Assembly: GCA_020633235.1 (NCBI GenBank)
Contig: JACKEA010000005.1
Location: 1 to 64,000 of the forward strand
Direction: 5' to 3'
Length of the DNA stretch: 64,000 nt
From: Polyangiaceae bacterium
GTDB lineage: Bacteria > Myxococcota_A > Polyangia > Polyangiales > Polyangiaceae
A program made the translations under genes and the position numbers. The number at the start of each line of letters is the position of its first letter. Positions within the stretch are counted from its first letter, which is position 1. Positions 8,226-15,835 of this stretch are shown piece by piece. Below the pieces are notes generated by a model. That model made no database searches. It saw nothing but the letters and a program-made list of their open reading frames with translations, and was not told the origin of the DNA.

Positions 8226-8740
8226 GGCAGAGCCCGGGTGCAGAGCACGGGTGCAGAGCACGGGTGCAGAGCACGGGTGCAGAGCACGGGTGCAGAGCCC
8301 GGGTGCAGAGCACGGGGGTGCAGAGCCCGGGGTGCAGAGCCCGGGGTGCAGAGCCCGGGGTGCAGAGCCCGGGTGCAGAGCCCGGGTGCAGAGCCTGGTG
8401 CAGAGCCAGGGTGCAGAGCCCGGGTGCAGAGCCTGGGTGCAGAGCCTGGGTGCAGAGCACGGGTGCAGAGCCTGGGGTGCAGAGCAGAGCACAGGGTGCA
8501 GAGCCTGGGGGTGTGCAGAGCCAGGGTGCAGAGCCAGGTGCAGAGCCTGGGGTGCAGAGCCTGGTGCAGAGCACGGGTGCAGGCAGAGCCAGGTGCAGAC
8601 CTGGGTGCAGAGCCCGGGTGCAGAGCCTGGGGTGCAGAGCCTGGTGCAGAGCCAGGTGCAGAGCCCGGGTGCAGAGCCTGGGGTGTAGAGCCCGGGGTGC
8701 AGAGCCGGGTGCAGAGCCTGGGTGCAGAGCCCGGGGTGCG
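8226..8740. repeat. Short tandem array of GTGCAGAGCCCG-type units
   Basis: About forty degenerate 11-14 bp units built on GTGCAGAGC followed by CCGG, ACGG, CTGG or CAGG. Unit length and spacer vary, so frames are not kept and any open frame through it is an accident of composition. It fills the space upstream of the MlaF-like gene. Confidence 0.85.
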
Positions 8741-8775
8741 GAACTACCGGCGTGAGCACGGGGTGGCGCAGTGGG

Positions 8776-9375
8776 AAAACCGTTCGGATCCGAACGAGTT
8801 TCGCGGCGTGCGAGGGGCAAAGCGCGAGGGAACCGTTCGGATCCGAACGAGTTTCGCGGCGTGCGAGGGGCAAAGCGCGAGGGAACCGTTCGGATCCGAA
8901 CGAATTTCGCGGCGTGCGAGGGGCAAAGCGCAGCGAGGGAACTGTTCGGATCCGAACGAATTTCGCGGCGTGCGAGGGGGGCAAAACGCGAGCTGCAAAC
9001 GCGAGGGGGAGAGCGGGGCGAGGGAACCGTTCGGCTCCGAACGAATTTCTCGGCGTGAGAGGGGGCAAAACGCGAGCTGCAACCGCGAGAGGCGAAAGCG
9101 CGGCGAGGGAACCGTTCGGCTCCGAACGAATTTCGCGGCGTGCGAGGGGCAGTGCAGGACTGCAACCGCGAGAGGCGAAGGCGCGGCGCAAGAACGCTAG
9201 AACCGTTCGGAGCCAAATGTCCGCGGGTTGCCTACGAGGTTGGGGGACAAAGCGCGGCGAGGGAACCGTTCGGCTCCGAACGAATTTCGACGCGTGAGAA
9301 GGGGGCAAAACGCGAACTGCAAACGCGAGGGGGAGAGCGCGGCGAGGGAACCGTTCGGCTCCGAACGAATTTGGA
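8776..9375. repeat. Cluster of 16-bp palindromes CGTTCGGATCCGAACG
   Basis: Eight well-preserved copies at 8781, 8834, 8887, 8943, 9029, 9113, 9268 and 9352, and one degenerate copy near 9204. Each palindrome is followed by AA(T/G)TTTCG and GCGTG(C/A)GAGGGGC. Spacing is 53-56 bp for the first copies and ~85 bp later. The central bases are GATCC in early copies and GCTCC in later ones. The same palindrome recurs at 17697-18210. I see no gene between 8161 and 9472. Confidence 0.85.
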
Positions 9376-9472
9376 CGCGCGAGAAGGGGCAAAGCGCGGT
9401 AGGTGCGTTGGTTCGCACTCCCGCGTGGGCACGAGCGTGGGCTTCAGGCAGGAGCTGACGGGGACGGCGCGG

Positions 9473-10492
9473 TCAGGTCGCGTCGGCGGGTGTGGCGCCG
9501 AGGGGTGCGGCGGGATCCGGGGCGTCTTTCCAACGGCGGTGCATCCACAGCCATTGATCGGGATTTGCGCGCACGAAGGCGTCGAGCTCGGCGGTGACGT
9601 CGTGCAAGGTGCGGACGGCCCACTCGCGGCGCGCGCGTGCTGGCTGCGTGTGCAAGGGCGCCCCCTCACTGGCACTGCGCGCGCGCGCTGGCTGCGCGTG
9701 CAAGGGCGCTCCCTCACTGGCACTGCGCGCGCGCGCTGGCTGCGTGTGCAAGGGCGCTCCCTCACTGGCACTGCGCGCGCGTGCTGGCTGCGCGTGCAAG
9801 GGCGCTCGCTCACTGGCACTGCGCGCGCGCGGCGGGGGCGTGTGCACGACGCCCACTACGGCCTGGTGACGGCCGTCGGCGCGGCGGCGCGGAAACACCG
9901 TCACGAGCGGCGCGCCAGCACGGAGCGCGAGCAGCGCGGGGGCGAGATCCACCCGGGCCGGCGCGTTCAGGAACGGGGCGACGGTGGTCCCGCGCGTCCG
10001 CTCCGGCGCTTGATCGATCATCATCGCGACGCACTCCCCCCGCGCGAGGGCACGCTGCGCGGCGCGGGCGGCACTTCCGGCTGCGACCAGGCGCACGCCG
10101 CGCCGCGTCCGGATGCGCTGCCACACGCGGTCGAGCACTCCGACACTGAGATGCTTGGTGACCACCGTGAGCGGACGGCGCGCGGCGGCAGCGCAGGCGA
10201 CGTAGTCCCAGTTGCCGGTGTGGGCCACGCACAGCACGGCGCCGCGTCCCGGGGCGAGGGCAGCGCTGAGCGTCGCTTCGTTCACGATCTCGAGGGGCAG
10301 CTCCGGGGGCAGCGCGAAGAGCTCCGCGAGGCCGCGCCCCAGATTTCGATACATCGCCGTGACCGTCGCTTCGGGATCCTCGACGCCCGCACGGCGCATG
10401 GCACGCACCGCGTGGGCGCGCCGTATCCGCAGTACACGACCCACGACGAACGCGGCCAGCGCGCCGAGCAGCGCGAGGCCGCGACGGATCAC
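9473..10492 (-). CDS. LpxL/HtrB-like lysophospholipid or lipid A acyltransferase
   Basis: 339 residues from GTG 10492, which overlaps the upstream stop codon (GTGA). An N-terminal hydrophobic segment (LALLGALAAFVVG) anchors it to the inner membrane. Family motifs: VLCVAHTGNWDYVA (H-x4-D-type catalytic motif), a long ARG segment, VAMMIDQAPERTRGT, FLNAPARVDLAPALLALRAGAPLV, and ANPDQWLWMHRRWK at the C-terminus. A 64-residue in-frame repeat interrupts the C-terminal part. Family members transfer a secondary acyl chain to lipid A or act on related lipids; the precise substrate is not clear. Confidence 0.85.
   Translation of the reverse strand: MIRRGLALLGALAAFVVGRVLRIRRAHAVRAMRRAGVEDPEATVTAMYRNLGRGLAELFALPPELPLEIVNEATLSAALAPGRGAVLCVAHTGNWDYVACAAAARRPLTVVTKHLSVGVLDRVWQRIRTRRGVRLVAAGSAARAAQRALARGECVAMMIDQAPERTRGTTVAPFLNAPARVDLAPALLALRAGAPLVTVFPRRRADGRHQAVVGVVHTPPPRARSASERAPLHAQPARARSASEGAPLHTQPARARSASEGAPLHAQPARARSASEGAPLHTQPARARREWAVRTLHDVTAELDAFVRANPDQWLWMHRRWKDAPDPAAPLGATPADAT
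9641..9832. repeat. 48-bp in-frame tandem repeat, four units, inside the acyltransferase gene
   Basis: Four units of exactly 48 bp (starts at 9641, 9689, 9737, 9785). On the coding strand each encodes 16 residues of the type ARARSASEGAPLHTQP. Two alternating unit variants (HTQ/HAQ) suggest duplication of a 96-bp pair. Confidence 0.9.
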
Positions 10493-10770
10493 ACGAAGCC
10501 GGCCTTGCGCGCCGACACGGTGGCAGACTCCACCGCTCCGGCGAACAGATCGGCGACGGCCAGCAAGTACACCTCGCCCTTGACCGTTCGCGCCTGCACC
10601 AGCTCGCCGTCGCGCTTGATGGCGGATACGCGGCTGACGGTGAGGCTCGCGCCGTTGAAGGCCGCGTACAGCGTCATGTGCCGGCCATCGGGCAGCGCCT
10701 GAAAGCCTTCCTTGTCCTTCTTGGCCGCCTCGGCGAGGGACAAGAGCGATGCGAGATGGTCCTCGGTCAT
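10489..10770 (-). CDS. Small hypothetical protein translationally coupled to the acyltransferase
   Basis: 93 residues from ATG 10770 (MTEDHLASLLSLAEAAKKDKEGFQ). An N-terminal amphipathic helix is followed by alternating strands (MTLYAAFNGASLTVSRVSAIKRDGELVQARTV, EVYLLAVADLFAGAVE). Its stop codon overlaps the GTG start of the acyltransferase, so the two are probably one operon. No signal peptide or membrane segment. Family not recognised. Confidence 0.65.
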   Translation of the reverse strand: MTEDHLASLLSLAEAAKKDKEGFQALPDGRHMTLYAAFNGASLTVSRVSAIKRDGELVQARTVKGEVYLLAVADLFAGAVESATVSARKAGFV

Positions 10771-10934
10771 GGCGGGTGAGATTCCTCCAAAGGGCGCCGG
10801 CGTCAAGGTTGGTTCCGCGGCGGACCGACAAGCTCGGCAAGACCCCAATCTCGAAGACAAGTCAGCGGAATACTTGCGTTTATTCTTGTGCTCGGCGATG
10901 GAGTTAGGCTGATCCCTGGGGTTTGGAGGTACTC

Positions 10935-11873
10935 ATGGCCCTTCGCACTTCGCTGCTTTTGTCGCTGTTTCTGGCTTGGGGCTGCACGCCCGCGACCGCC
11001 GCTCAGGTTCACTCGGAGGAGCCCACGGGGGAGGCGGCCGGCAGCTCGGCCCTGGATCAGGCTCCGGTGGATTGGTGGACCACGAAGACGCCGTGTCCTG
11101 CGGGGGCCACGCTCAAGGGCAGCGCGCCACCCGGGGGCAACAAGGTGTGGTGCGAGAAGCCCGACGGCACGCCGCATGGCGCCGTGACGGAGTGGTACGA
11201 CAGCGGCAAGAAGAAGCTCGAGCAGACCTATCGCGACGGCAAGCTCGAGGGCCGCTCGGAGAAGTGGCACGAGAGCGGACAGGTCGCCGAAGAGGCGCGC
11301 TACCGCGGGGGCGACCTGGAGGGAAACGTCGTCACCTATTTCCCCGGCGGTCAGAAGCAGAGCGACTGCGGCTACGTGGGCGGCAAGCAGGTGGGCCCCT
11401 GCGTTCGCTTCAACGCCGACGGCGTGAAGATCTACGAAGGGGATTACCGTGAGGGCAAGCCCTACGGCACCATCAAGGAGTACTACGACAGCGGCGAGCT
11501 CAAGAGCCAGGCGGAGTACCGCAATGGCATGAAGCACGGCATGTACAAAGCCTTCCACGAGAACGGCAAGCTCGAGCGTGAAGGAAAGTACGCCGAAGAT
11601 CGCATGGTGGGCGCCTGGACGTTCTATCGCAAGGACGGCTCCAAGCAGGAGGCGAGCACGCTGGTGGACGGCAAGCGCGAGGGCAAGGTCACGCGCTGGT
11701 TCCCGAACGGCGTCATCGAGTTCGAAGGTCAGTTCAAGAACGGCAAGAAGGACGGCACCTGGACCTATTACGACGAAGAAGAGGGCGAGCCCGTCAAGAA
11801 AGAGCTGTTCAAGAACGACAAGAAGCTCAGCACCAAGAAGCTGCCCGGCGCCAACAAGAAGAAGAAGAAATAG
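10935..11873 (+). CDS. MORN/YwqK-type repeat lipoprotein
   Basis: 312 residues from ATG 10935, with GGAGG 6 bp upstream. Lipoprotein signal MALRTSLLLSLFLAWGC. From residue ~60 on there are about nine ~23-residue repeats of the pattern G-x-x-x-E-W-Y-x-x-G-x-x-x-x-E-x-x-Y-x-x-G-K (e.g. GAVTEWYDSGKKKLEQTYRDG, GTIKEYYDSGELKSQAEYRNG). These are the MORN_2 repeats of so-called YwqK antitoxin-family proteins. The end is Lys-rich (LPGANKKKKK). Probably outer-membrane anchored and protein-binding. No toxin partner is visible, so the antitoxin label from the family should not be taken literally. Confidence 0.85.
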   Translation: MALRTSLLLSLFLAWGCTPATAAQVHSEEPTGEAAGSSALDQAPVDWWTTKTPCPAGATLKGSAPPGGNKVWCEKPDGTPHGAVTEWYDSGKKKLEQTYRDGKLEGRSEKWHESGQVAEEARYRGGDLEGNVVTYFPGGQKQSDCGYVGGKQVGPCVRFNADGVKIYEGDYREGKPYGTIKEYYDSGELKSQAEYRNGMKHGMYKAFHENGKLEREGKYAEDRMVGAWTFYRKDGSKQEASTLVDGKREGKVTRWFPNGVIEFEGQFKNGKKDGTWTYYDEEEGEPVKKELFKNDKKLSTKKLPGANKKKKK

Positions 11874-11883
11874 ACGATCCTAT

Positions 11884-12262
11884 TGTTGGTGCGTCGCGAT
11901 GCCCGTCGCGCGGCGGACGAAAGAGGGCGTCGCTGGGCTGACGGCGTCGGGGCGTGTGCTCGAGAGTCTATCCCCCGGTAGATGTTCGTGAGGGGAACAT
12001 GAGAAGGGGGATAGAGGCTCCTGAGAACGTCGATGTTCGCGTGGGGAACATCAGAAGGGGGATAGATTTGTTGGTGCGTCGCGATGGGCGTCGCGGGTCG
12101 GACGGAAGAGGGCGGCGCGCCGGCGTCGCTGGGCTGACGGCGTCGGGGCGTGTGCTCGAGAATCTATCCCCCGGTAGATGTTCGTGAGGGGAACATGAGA
12201 AGGGGGATAGAGGCTCCTGAGGGCGTCGATGTTCGCGTGGGGAACATCAGAAGGGGGATAGA
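11884..12262. repeat. Two tandem ~190-bp blocks, each with a RAYT-type palindrome pair
   Basis: Block 1 is 11884-12064, block 2 is 12069-12262. Each begins with a reverse dispersed repeat (TGTTGGTGCGTCGCGATG...), then a shared segment GCTGGGCTGACGGCGTCGGG. Each ends with a palindrome unit (11968-12064; 12164-12261) that has CTATCCCCC and GGGGGATAG arms with ATGTTC / GGAACAT inside, plus a second half-palindrome also ending GGGGATAG. Block 2 ends 8 bp before the transposase start. This explains the 396-bp gap before the transposase. Confidence 0.85.
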
Positions 12263-12269
12263 CTTGCGG

Positions 12270-13118
12270 ATGGGGGAAACTCTTTGGGCGCCGCGCCGAA
12301 CGGCCGGGATGATTCTCCATCTCGTGGGGCACGTGCTCATGGACGCGGATGTTCTCGGAGACCCCCGCCGCGCCTGGGCGCTGTGGTCGCTGCTGCAAAC
12401 CGAGCCGCTGGAGACCGTAGCGGCGTGCGTAATGCCGAACCACGTGCATCAGATCGTGGACGTCCGAGATCCGAAAGCGGCGTTGCGGAAGTTCGCGGGC
12501 AAGCTCGGAGCCTACGCGCGCAAGCTCGGCTATCGGCGGCTATGGCGCAAGGTTCCCGAGCCACGGCAGATTGTCGGATTGACCCGGCTGCGTCGCGAGG
12601 TGCGCTACGTTCATCTGAACCCGTGCCGCAGGCGTCGGAAGTTGGTGGCCGATCCCTTGGCTTGGCCTTGGAGCACGCACCGTGGGGCCGTCGGAGCGGA
12701 GCTCGCGCCATGGGTGGCGCCCGAGCGGATGGCCCAGTTCCTGGGGTACGACTCCCAGGGGTTCGTCGAGAGGTTTCACGGCTACGTTTCGGGCGATCCT
12801 GAAGTTGCGGTCGCTGGAACACCGCCTCCAGTTGCGGCCGCTCCATCGTCGATCGCGAAGGTCCCGTTGGATGCCGTCATCGCGGCCGCGGCGGCGGCGG
12901 CTCCATTCGACCGCGCTACACGAAACCGGCTTTCCGTGACATTGGCGCGAGACCAGGGTTGGCGAGACACGAGTCTTCTCGCGGAAGCGTTGGAGATCAC
13001 CCCACAACAAGTTCGTCGGCTATCACGGTGCGCCGAGCCCATGCTGCTGCAAGTGGGGCGATTGTATCTGGGCGACCCGCGTCTTCGTCATGTGCCAGGA
13101 GCATCCCGCCGGCTCTGA
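12270..13118 (+). CDS. REP-associated tyrosine transposase (RAYT, Y1/HUH family)
   Basis: 282 residues from ATG 12270, immediately after the palindromic block; frames upstream run only through repeats. HUH motif MPNHVHQIV (His58, His60), helix RKFAGKLGAYARK, and the RAYT signature VRYVHLNPCRRRRKLV with candidate catalytic Tyr113, followed by LAWPWSTHRG. RAYTs are single-copy domesticated relatives of IS200/IS605 transposases that process or spread REP palindromes. The C-terminal ~130 residues (RFHGYVSGD... TLARDQGWRDTSLLAEALEITPQQVRRLSR) add a helical DNA-binding-like domain seen in some RAYT groups. Flanked on both sides by the same palindrome, the expected arrangement. Confidence 0.9.
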   Translation: MGETLWAPRRTAGMILHLVGHVLMDADVLGDPRRAWALWSLLQTEPLETVAACVMPNHVHQIVDVRDPKAALRKFAGKLGAYARKLGYRRLWRKVPEPRQIVGLTRLRREVRYVHLNPCRRRRKLVADPLAWPWSTHRGAVGAELAPWVAPERMAQFLGYDSQGFVERFHGYVSGDPEVAVAGTPPPVAAAPSSIAKVPLDAVIAAAAAAAPFDRATRNRLSVTLARDQGWRDTSLLAEALEITPQQVRRLSRCAEPMLLQVGRLYLGDPRLRHVPGASRRL

Positions 13119-13249
13119 CGCTCATGTCGGGGCCCAGGTGCGTCTGGCGCCTTCGGTTCATGGATGGTGTTGGGCCGTCGCGAATCCCACCGCGGTGTGC
13201 AAGGCACAGCGCGTCGCGAAGGCCGTCGCGGTGAGGACGGCAGCCAAAT

Positions 13250-13347
13250 CTATCCCCCCGTAGATGTTCGTGAGGGGAACATGAGAAGGGGGATAGAGGC
13301 TCCTGAGAACGTCGATGTTCGCGTGGGGAACATCAGAAGGGGGATAG
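13250..13347. repeat. Third RAYT-type palindrome pair, downstream of the transposase
   Basis: Nearly identical to 11968-12064 and 12164-12261 (CTATCCCCC arm, ATGTTC..GGAACAT inner part, second half with GGGGGATAG end). With the upstream blocks it brackets the RAYT gene. Confidence 0.85.
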
Positions 13348-13358
13348 ATTCGTTGGGG

Positions 13359-13602
13359 CGCCGCGCTGCCGTCGCGGAGCGGACGGAAGAGGGCGTCGCG
13401 CTGCGCGTCGCGGTGTGCAAGGCAGAGGGCGTCGCGCTGCCGTCGCGGAGCGGACGGAAGAGGGCGTCGCGCTGCCGTCGCGGAGCGGACGGAAGAGGGC
13501 GTCGCGCTGCCGTCGCGGGTCGGACGGAAGTGGGCGTCGGGGCGCCGTCGCGGAGCGGACGGAAGAGGGCGTCGGGGCGCCGTCGCAGTCGGACGGCAGT
13601 GC
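13359..13602. repeat. 35-bp tandem repeat, about seven units
   Basis: Units contain GCTGCCGTCGCGGAGCGGAC followed by GGAAGAGGGCGTCG. Some carry GGGGCGCC instead of CGCGCTGCC. It lies between the RAYT palindrome and cheW and accounts for most of the gap 13119-13693, in which I see no gene. Confidence 0.8.
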
Positions 13603-13693
13603 GCGGGCACGAAGGACGGCATTTTGCGGCGCGCCGTCGGTCGCACATTTTGTGGCTGATACTTTGGGCGGATCGAAGCAGGATGGCGGCGCA

Positions 13694-14191
13694 ATGACGG
13701 CGCAGCCAGAGCCCGCGGAGAGTCTCGATCGCTGTATCAGCGTGCGGGTCGCCGGCGCGCTGTACGGCCTGCGCGTGGAGGAAGTGCAGGAAGTGATCGG
13801 CACGCGGCCCATCACGCGGGTGTTCCACGCGCCGGCGGCTCTTGCCGGCGTCACGAGCCTGCGCGGTGACGTGCTGCCGGTGCTCGACCTCGGGGTGCTG
13901 CTGGGGGGCGACGGCGGCTTGGCGTCCACGCCGGAAGTGCGCATCGTCGTGGTGCGCGAGAAGGCGGGGGCGCGCCGGCGCGCCGGCTTGCGCGTCGACG
14001 CCCTGGGCGGCCTGCGCGATTTGCCGCCGGAGGGCCTCGCGCCGGTGCCCACCACCGCCGCGGAGCGGGTGCGCGATCTCGCCATCGGTGTGATCGCGTC
14101 GCCGCCGCCCTGCACGGTGCTCGGCGTCTCGGCGTTGTTCGACGCGCCGGAGCTGGCGGCGCTGGCGGGGGGCGAGGCGGACGCGCCGTGA
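13694..14191 (+). CDS. cheW: CheW-like chemotaxis coupling protein
   Basis: 165 residues from ATG 13694. CheW fold: ISVRVAGALYGLRVEEVQEVIG near the N-terminus, ITRVFHAPAALAGVTSLRGDVLPVLDLGVLLG (the typical V-x-G-x-x-x-L-R-G-x-x-x-P-V-x-D-L motif), VRIVVVREKAGARRRAGLRVDAL. CheW links receptors to the CheA kinase. Its last bases overlap the cheR start (GTGA), so the pair is co-translated. No cheA, cheB or receptor gene follows, so the rest of the system is elsewhere. Myxobacteria carry several Che systems and this pair could serve signalling other than motility. Confidence 0.88.
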   Translation: MTAQPEPAESLDRCISVRVAGALYGLRVEEVQEVIGTRPITRVFHAPAALAGVTSLRGDVLPVLDLGVLLGGDGGLASTPEVRIVVVREKAGARRRAGLRVDALGGLRDLPPEGLAPVPTTAAERVRDLAIGVIASPPPCTVLGVSALFDAPELAALAGGEADAP

Positions 14192-14982
14192 GCGACCCGG
14201 TGCGCCGCCGCGCGCACGGCGACGTGCTCGAGCTCTTGGAACGCCGTCACGGCTTCGGCGTGCGCGGGTCGGGCTGTCCGGCGTGGGTGAGCGCGCGGCT
14301 GGATCGCGCCTTGGACGCCCTCGCGCCGGAGGGCGGCGGCACGCTGGACGGCGCCGTGGACATCCTGCGGCGCGATCCCGGGCGCCTCGCGGAGCTGGCG
14401 GAAGTGCTGCGCGTGGGCGAGACGCGCTTCTATCGCGACCCGCCGCAGTGGCGCGCCCTGGAGGAGCGCGTGCTGCCGAGCTTGGGCGAGCGGGTGCGCG
14501 CGGTGTCCGTCGGTTGCTCCACGGGGGAAGAGGCGTGGACCCTCGGGATGGTGCTCGATAGGGCGCGCGGCAAGGGCTACCGCGTGGTGGGCATGGACCG
14601 CAGCGAGGTGGCGGTGGAGAGCGCCGACAGCGGCGCCTACCCGCGAGAGGACGCGCGACATCTTCCGTCGGACCTCGCCGAGCGCTACCTCGAGCCTCAC
14701 GCCGACGCCGTGCGGGTGAAGGCCGCATTGCGGGAAAGCGTGAGCTTCACCGTGCGCGACGCCATGGTCGGTCCGCCTCCGGGGCACTGGGAGATCATCC
14801 TGTGCAAGAACGTGCTCATCTACTTCGGGGACGAAGCCGCGGAGCGCGCGGTGCAGCTCATGCTGCGCGGCTTGGCCGAAGGCGGCGTGCTGATGGTCGC
14901 CAAGAGCGAGGTGCCGCGGGTCCGCGCCCTGGGGCATCGCGCCGAAGAGCTGGCGCCCGGGGTGACGGTGTTTCGCAGTTAG
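14188..14982 (+). CDS. cheR: CheR-type protein-glutamate O-methyltransferase
   Basis: 264 residues from GTG 14188, overlapping cheW by 4 bp. N-terminal helical domain, then VLRVGETRFYRDPPQWRALEERVLP, the SAM-binding motif VSVGCSTGEEAWTLGMVL, VVGMDRSEVAVESADSGAYP, and ILCKNVLIYFGDEAAERAVQLMLRGLAEGGVLMVAKSE. These are the CheR signatures. The enzyme transfers methyl groups from SAM to glutamates on chemoreceptors. The usual CheR proline/asparagine signatures are kept (RNVLIYF as KNVLIYF). Confidence 0.9.
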   Translation: MSDPVRRRAHGDVLELLERRHGFGVRGSGCPAWVSARLDRALDALAPEGGGTLDGAVDILRRDPGRLAELAEVLRVGETRFYRDPPQWRALEERVLPSLGERVRAVSVGCSTGEEAWTLGMVLDRARGKGYRVVGMDRSEVAVESADSGAYPREDARHLPSDLAERYLEPHADAVRVKAALRESVSFTVRDAMVGPPPGHWEIILCKNVLIYFGDEAAERAVQLMLRGLAEGGVLMVAKSEVPRVRALGHRAEELAPGVTVFRS

Positions 14983-14986
14983 CCCC

Positions 14987-15010
14987 GGCGGGCATCGCGC
15001 CGGACCAACA
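14987..15010 (+). repeat. Dispersed extragenic repeat, forward copy
   Basis: Five bases after the cheR stop codon, in the 73-bp gap before thiG. One of the best matches to the family consensus. Confidence 0.75.
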
Positions 15011-15055
15011 CCCTGCTTGCGGGGCCGTGGGGGCGGCGGTAAGCCCGGTGGGCTC

Positions 15056-15835
15056 ATGACCACGGAAGACCTGCTTCACATCGGAGACCTCACGTTTCGC
15101 TCGCGCTTGTTCGTGGGCACCGGCAAGTACAAGAGCGTGGACGAGACGCGCGAGGCGCTGGAGGCCTCCGGCGCGGAGATCGTCACCGTGGCCCTTCGCC
15201 GGGTGGACCTGAAAGACCGCAGCGCGGGCTCGATGATGGAGCTCGTGACCAGCAAGCGTTGGACGATCTTGCCCAACACCGCGGGCTGCTTCAGCGCGGA
15301 AGAGGCCGTACGCACGCTGCGCCTCGCCCGCGAGCTGGGCATCGCGGATCTGGTCAAGCTCGAGGTCATCGGCGACGCCAAGACGCTGTATCCGGACAAC
15401 GAGCAGACGCTGGAGGCCGCCAAGATCCTGGTGAAGGAAGGCTTCACCGTGCTGCCCTACTGCATGGACGATCCCATCGTGTGCAAGAAGCTCGAGGACA
15501 TCGGCTGCGCCGCGGTGATGCCGCTGGCGGCGCCCATCGGTTCGGGGCTGGGCATTCGCAATCCCTACAACCTGCGCATCATCCTGGAGCAGGCGAAGGT
15601 GCCGGTGATCGTGGACGCCGGCGTGGGCACCGCCAGTGACGCGGCCGTGGCCATGGAGCTCGGCTGTCACGGCGTGCTGATGAACACCGCCATCGCCGCT
15701 GCCAAGGAGCCGGTGCTCATGGCCAAGGCCATGTGTGAGGCAGTGAGCGCCGGTCGCAAGGCGTTCCTCGCCGGGCGCATGCCCAAGAAGCTGTACGCCA
15801 CCGCTTCCAGCCCGGAACAAGGCGTGATCGAGTGA
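15056..15835 (+). CDS. thiG: Thiazole synthase ThiG
   Basis: 259 residues from ATG 15056 (MTTEDLLHIGDLTFRSRLFVGTG). Conserved ThiG features: GTGKYKS, LPNTAGCFSAEEAVRTLRLARE, the active-site Lys101 in VKLEVIGDAKTLYPDN, VLPYCMDDPIVCKKLEDIGC, MPLAAPIGSGLGIRNPYN and VDAGVGTASDAAVAMELGCHGVLMNTAIA. It makes the thiazole ring of thiamine from DXP, dehydroglycine and ThiS thiocarboxylate. No ThiS, ThiF or ThiO gene is adjacent. I find no TPP riboswitch motif upstream. The stop overlaps the next start (GTGA). Confidence 0.96.
   Translation: MTTEDLLHIGDLTFRSRLFVGTGKYKSVDETREALEASGAEIVTVALRRVDLKDRSAGSMMELVTSKRWTILPNTAGCFSAEEAVRTLRLARELGIADLVKLEVIGDAKTLYPDNEQTLEAAKILVKEGFTVLPYCMDDPIVCKKLEDIGCAAVMPLAAPIGSGLGIRNPYNLRIILEQAKVPVIVDAGVGTASDAAVAMELGCHGVLMNTAIAAAKEPVLMAKAMCEAVSAGRKAFLAGRMPKKLYATASSPEQGVIE

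Noticed and set aside
8776..9375. CRISPR array
   Set aside because: Repeats are regularly spaced but the intervening segments are near-copies of each other, the core is a full palindrome, and no cas gene is near.
8161..9400. Long open frames through the repeat region on both strands, including an N-terminal extension of the ABC ATPase
   Set aside because: They are translations of the tandem arrays (e.g. SAPGLCTP and SFGSERFP repeats) with no start signal; the ATPase begins normally at 8160.
10935..11873. YwqK toxin-antitoxin pair
   Set aside because: The MORN-type protein has a lipoprotein signal and no toxin gene next to it.
11970..12269. Upstream N-terminal extension of the RAYT (MCSRIYPPVDVREG...)
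   Set aside because: It is a translation of the palindromic block and recurs in the other copies.
14983..15055. TPP riboswitch before thiG
   Set aside because: No CTGAGA or ACCTGA-type core; the gap is largely a dispersed repeat.
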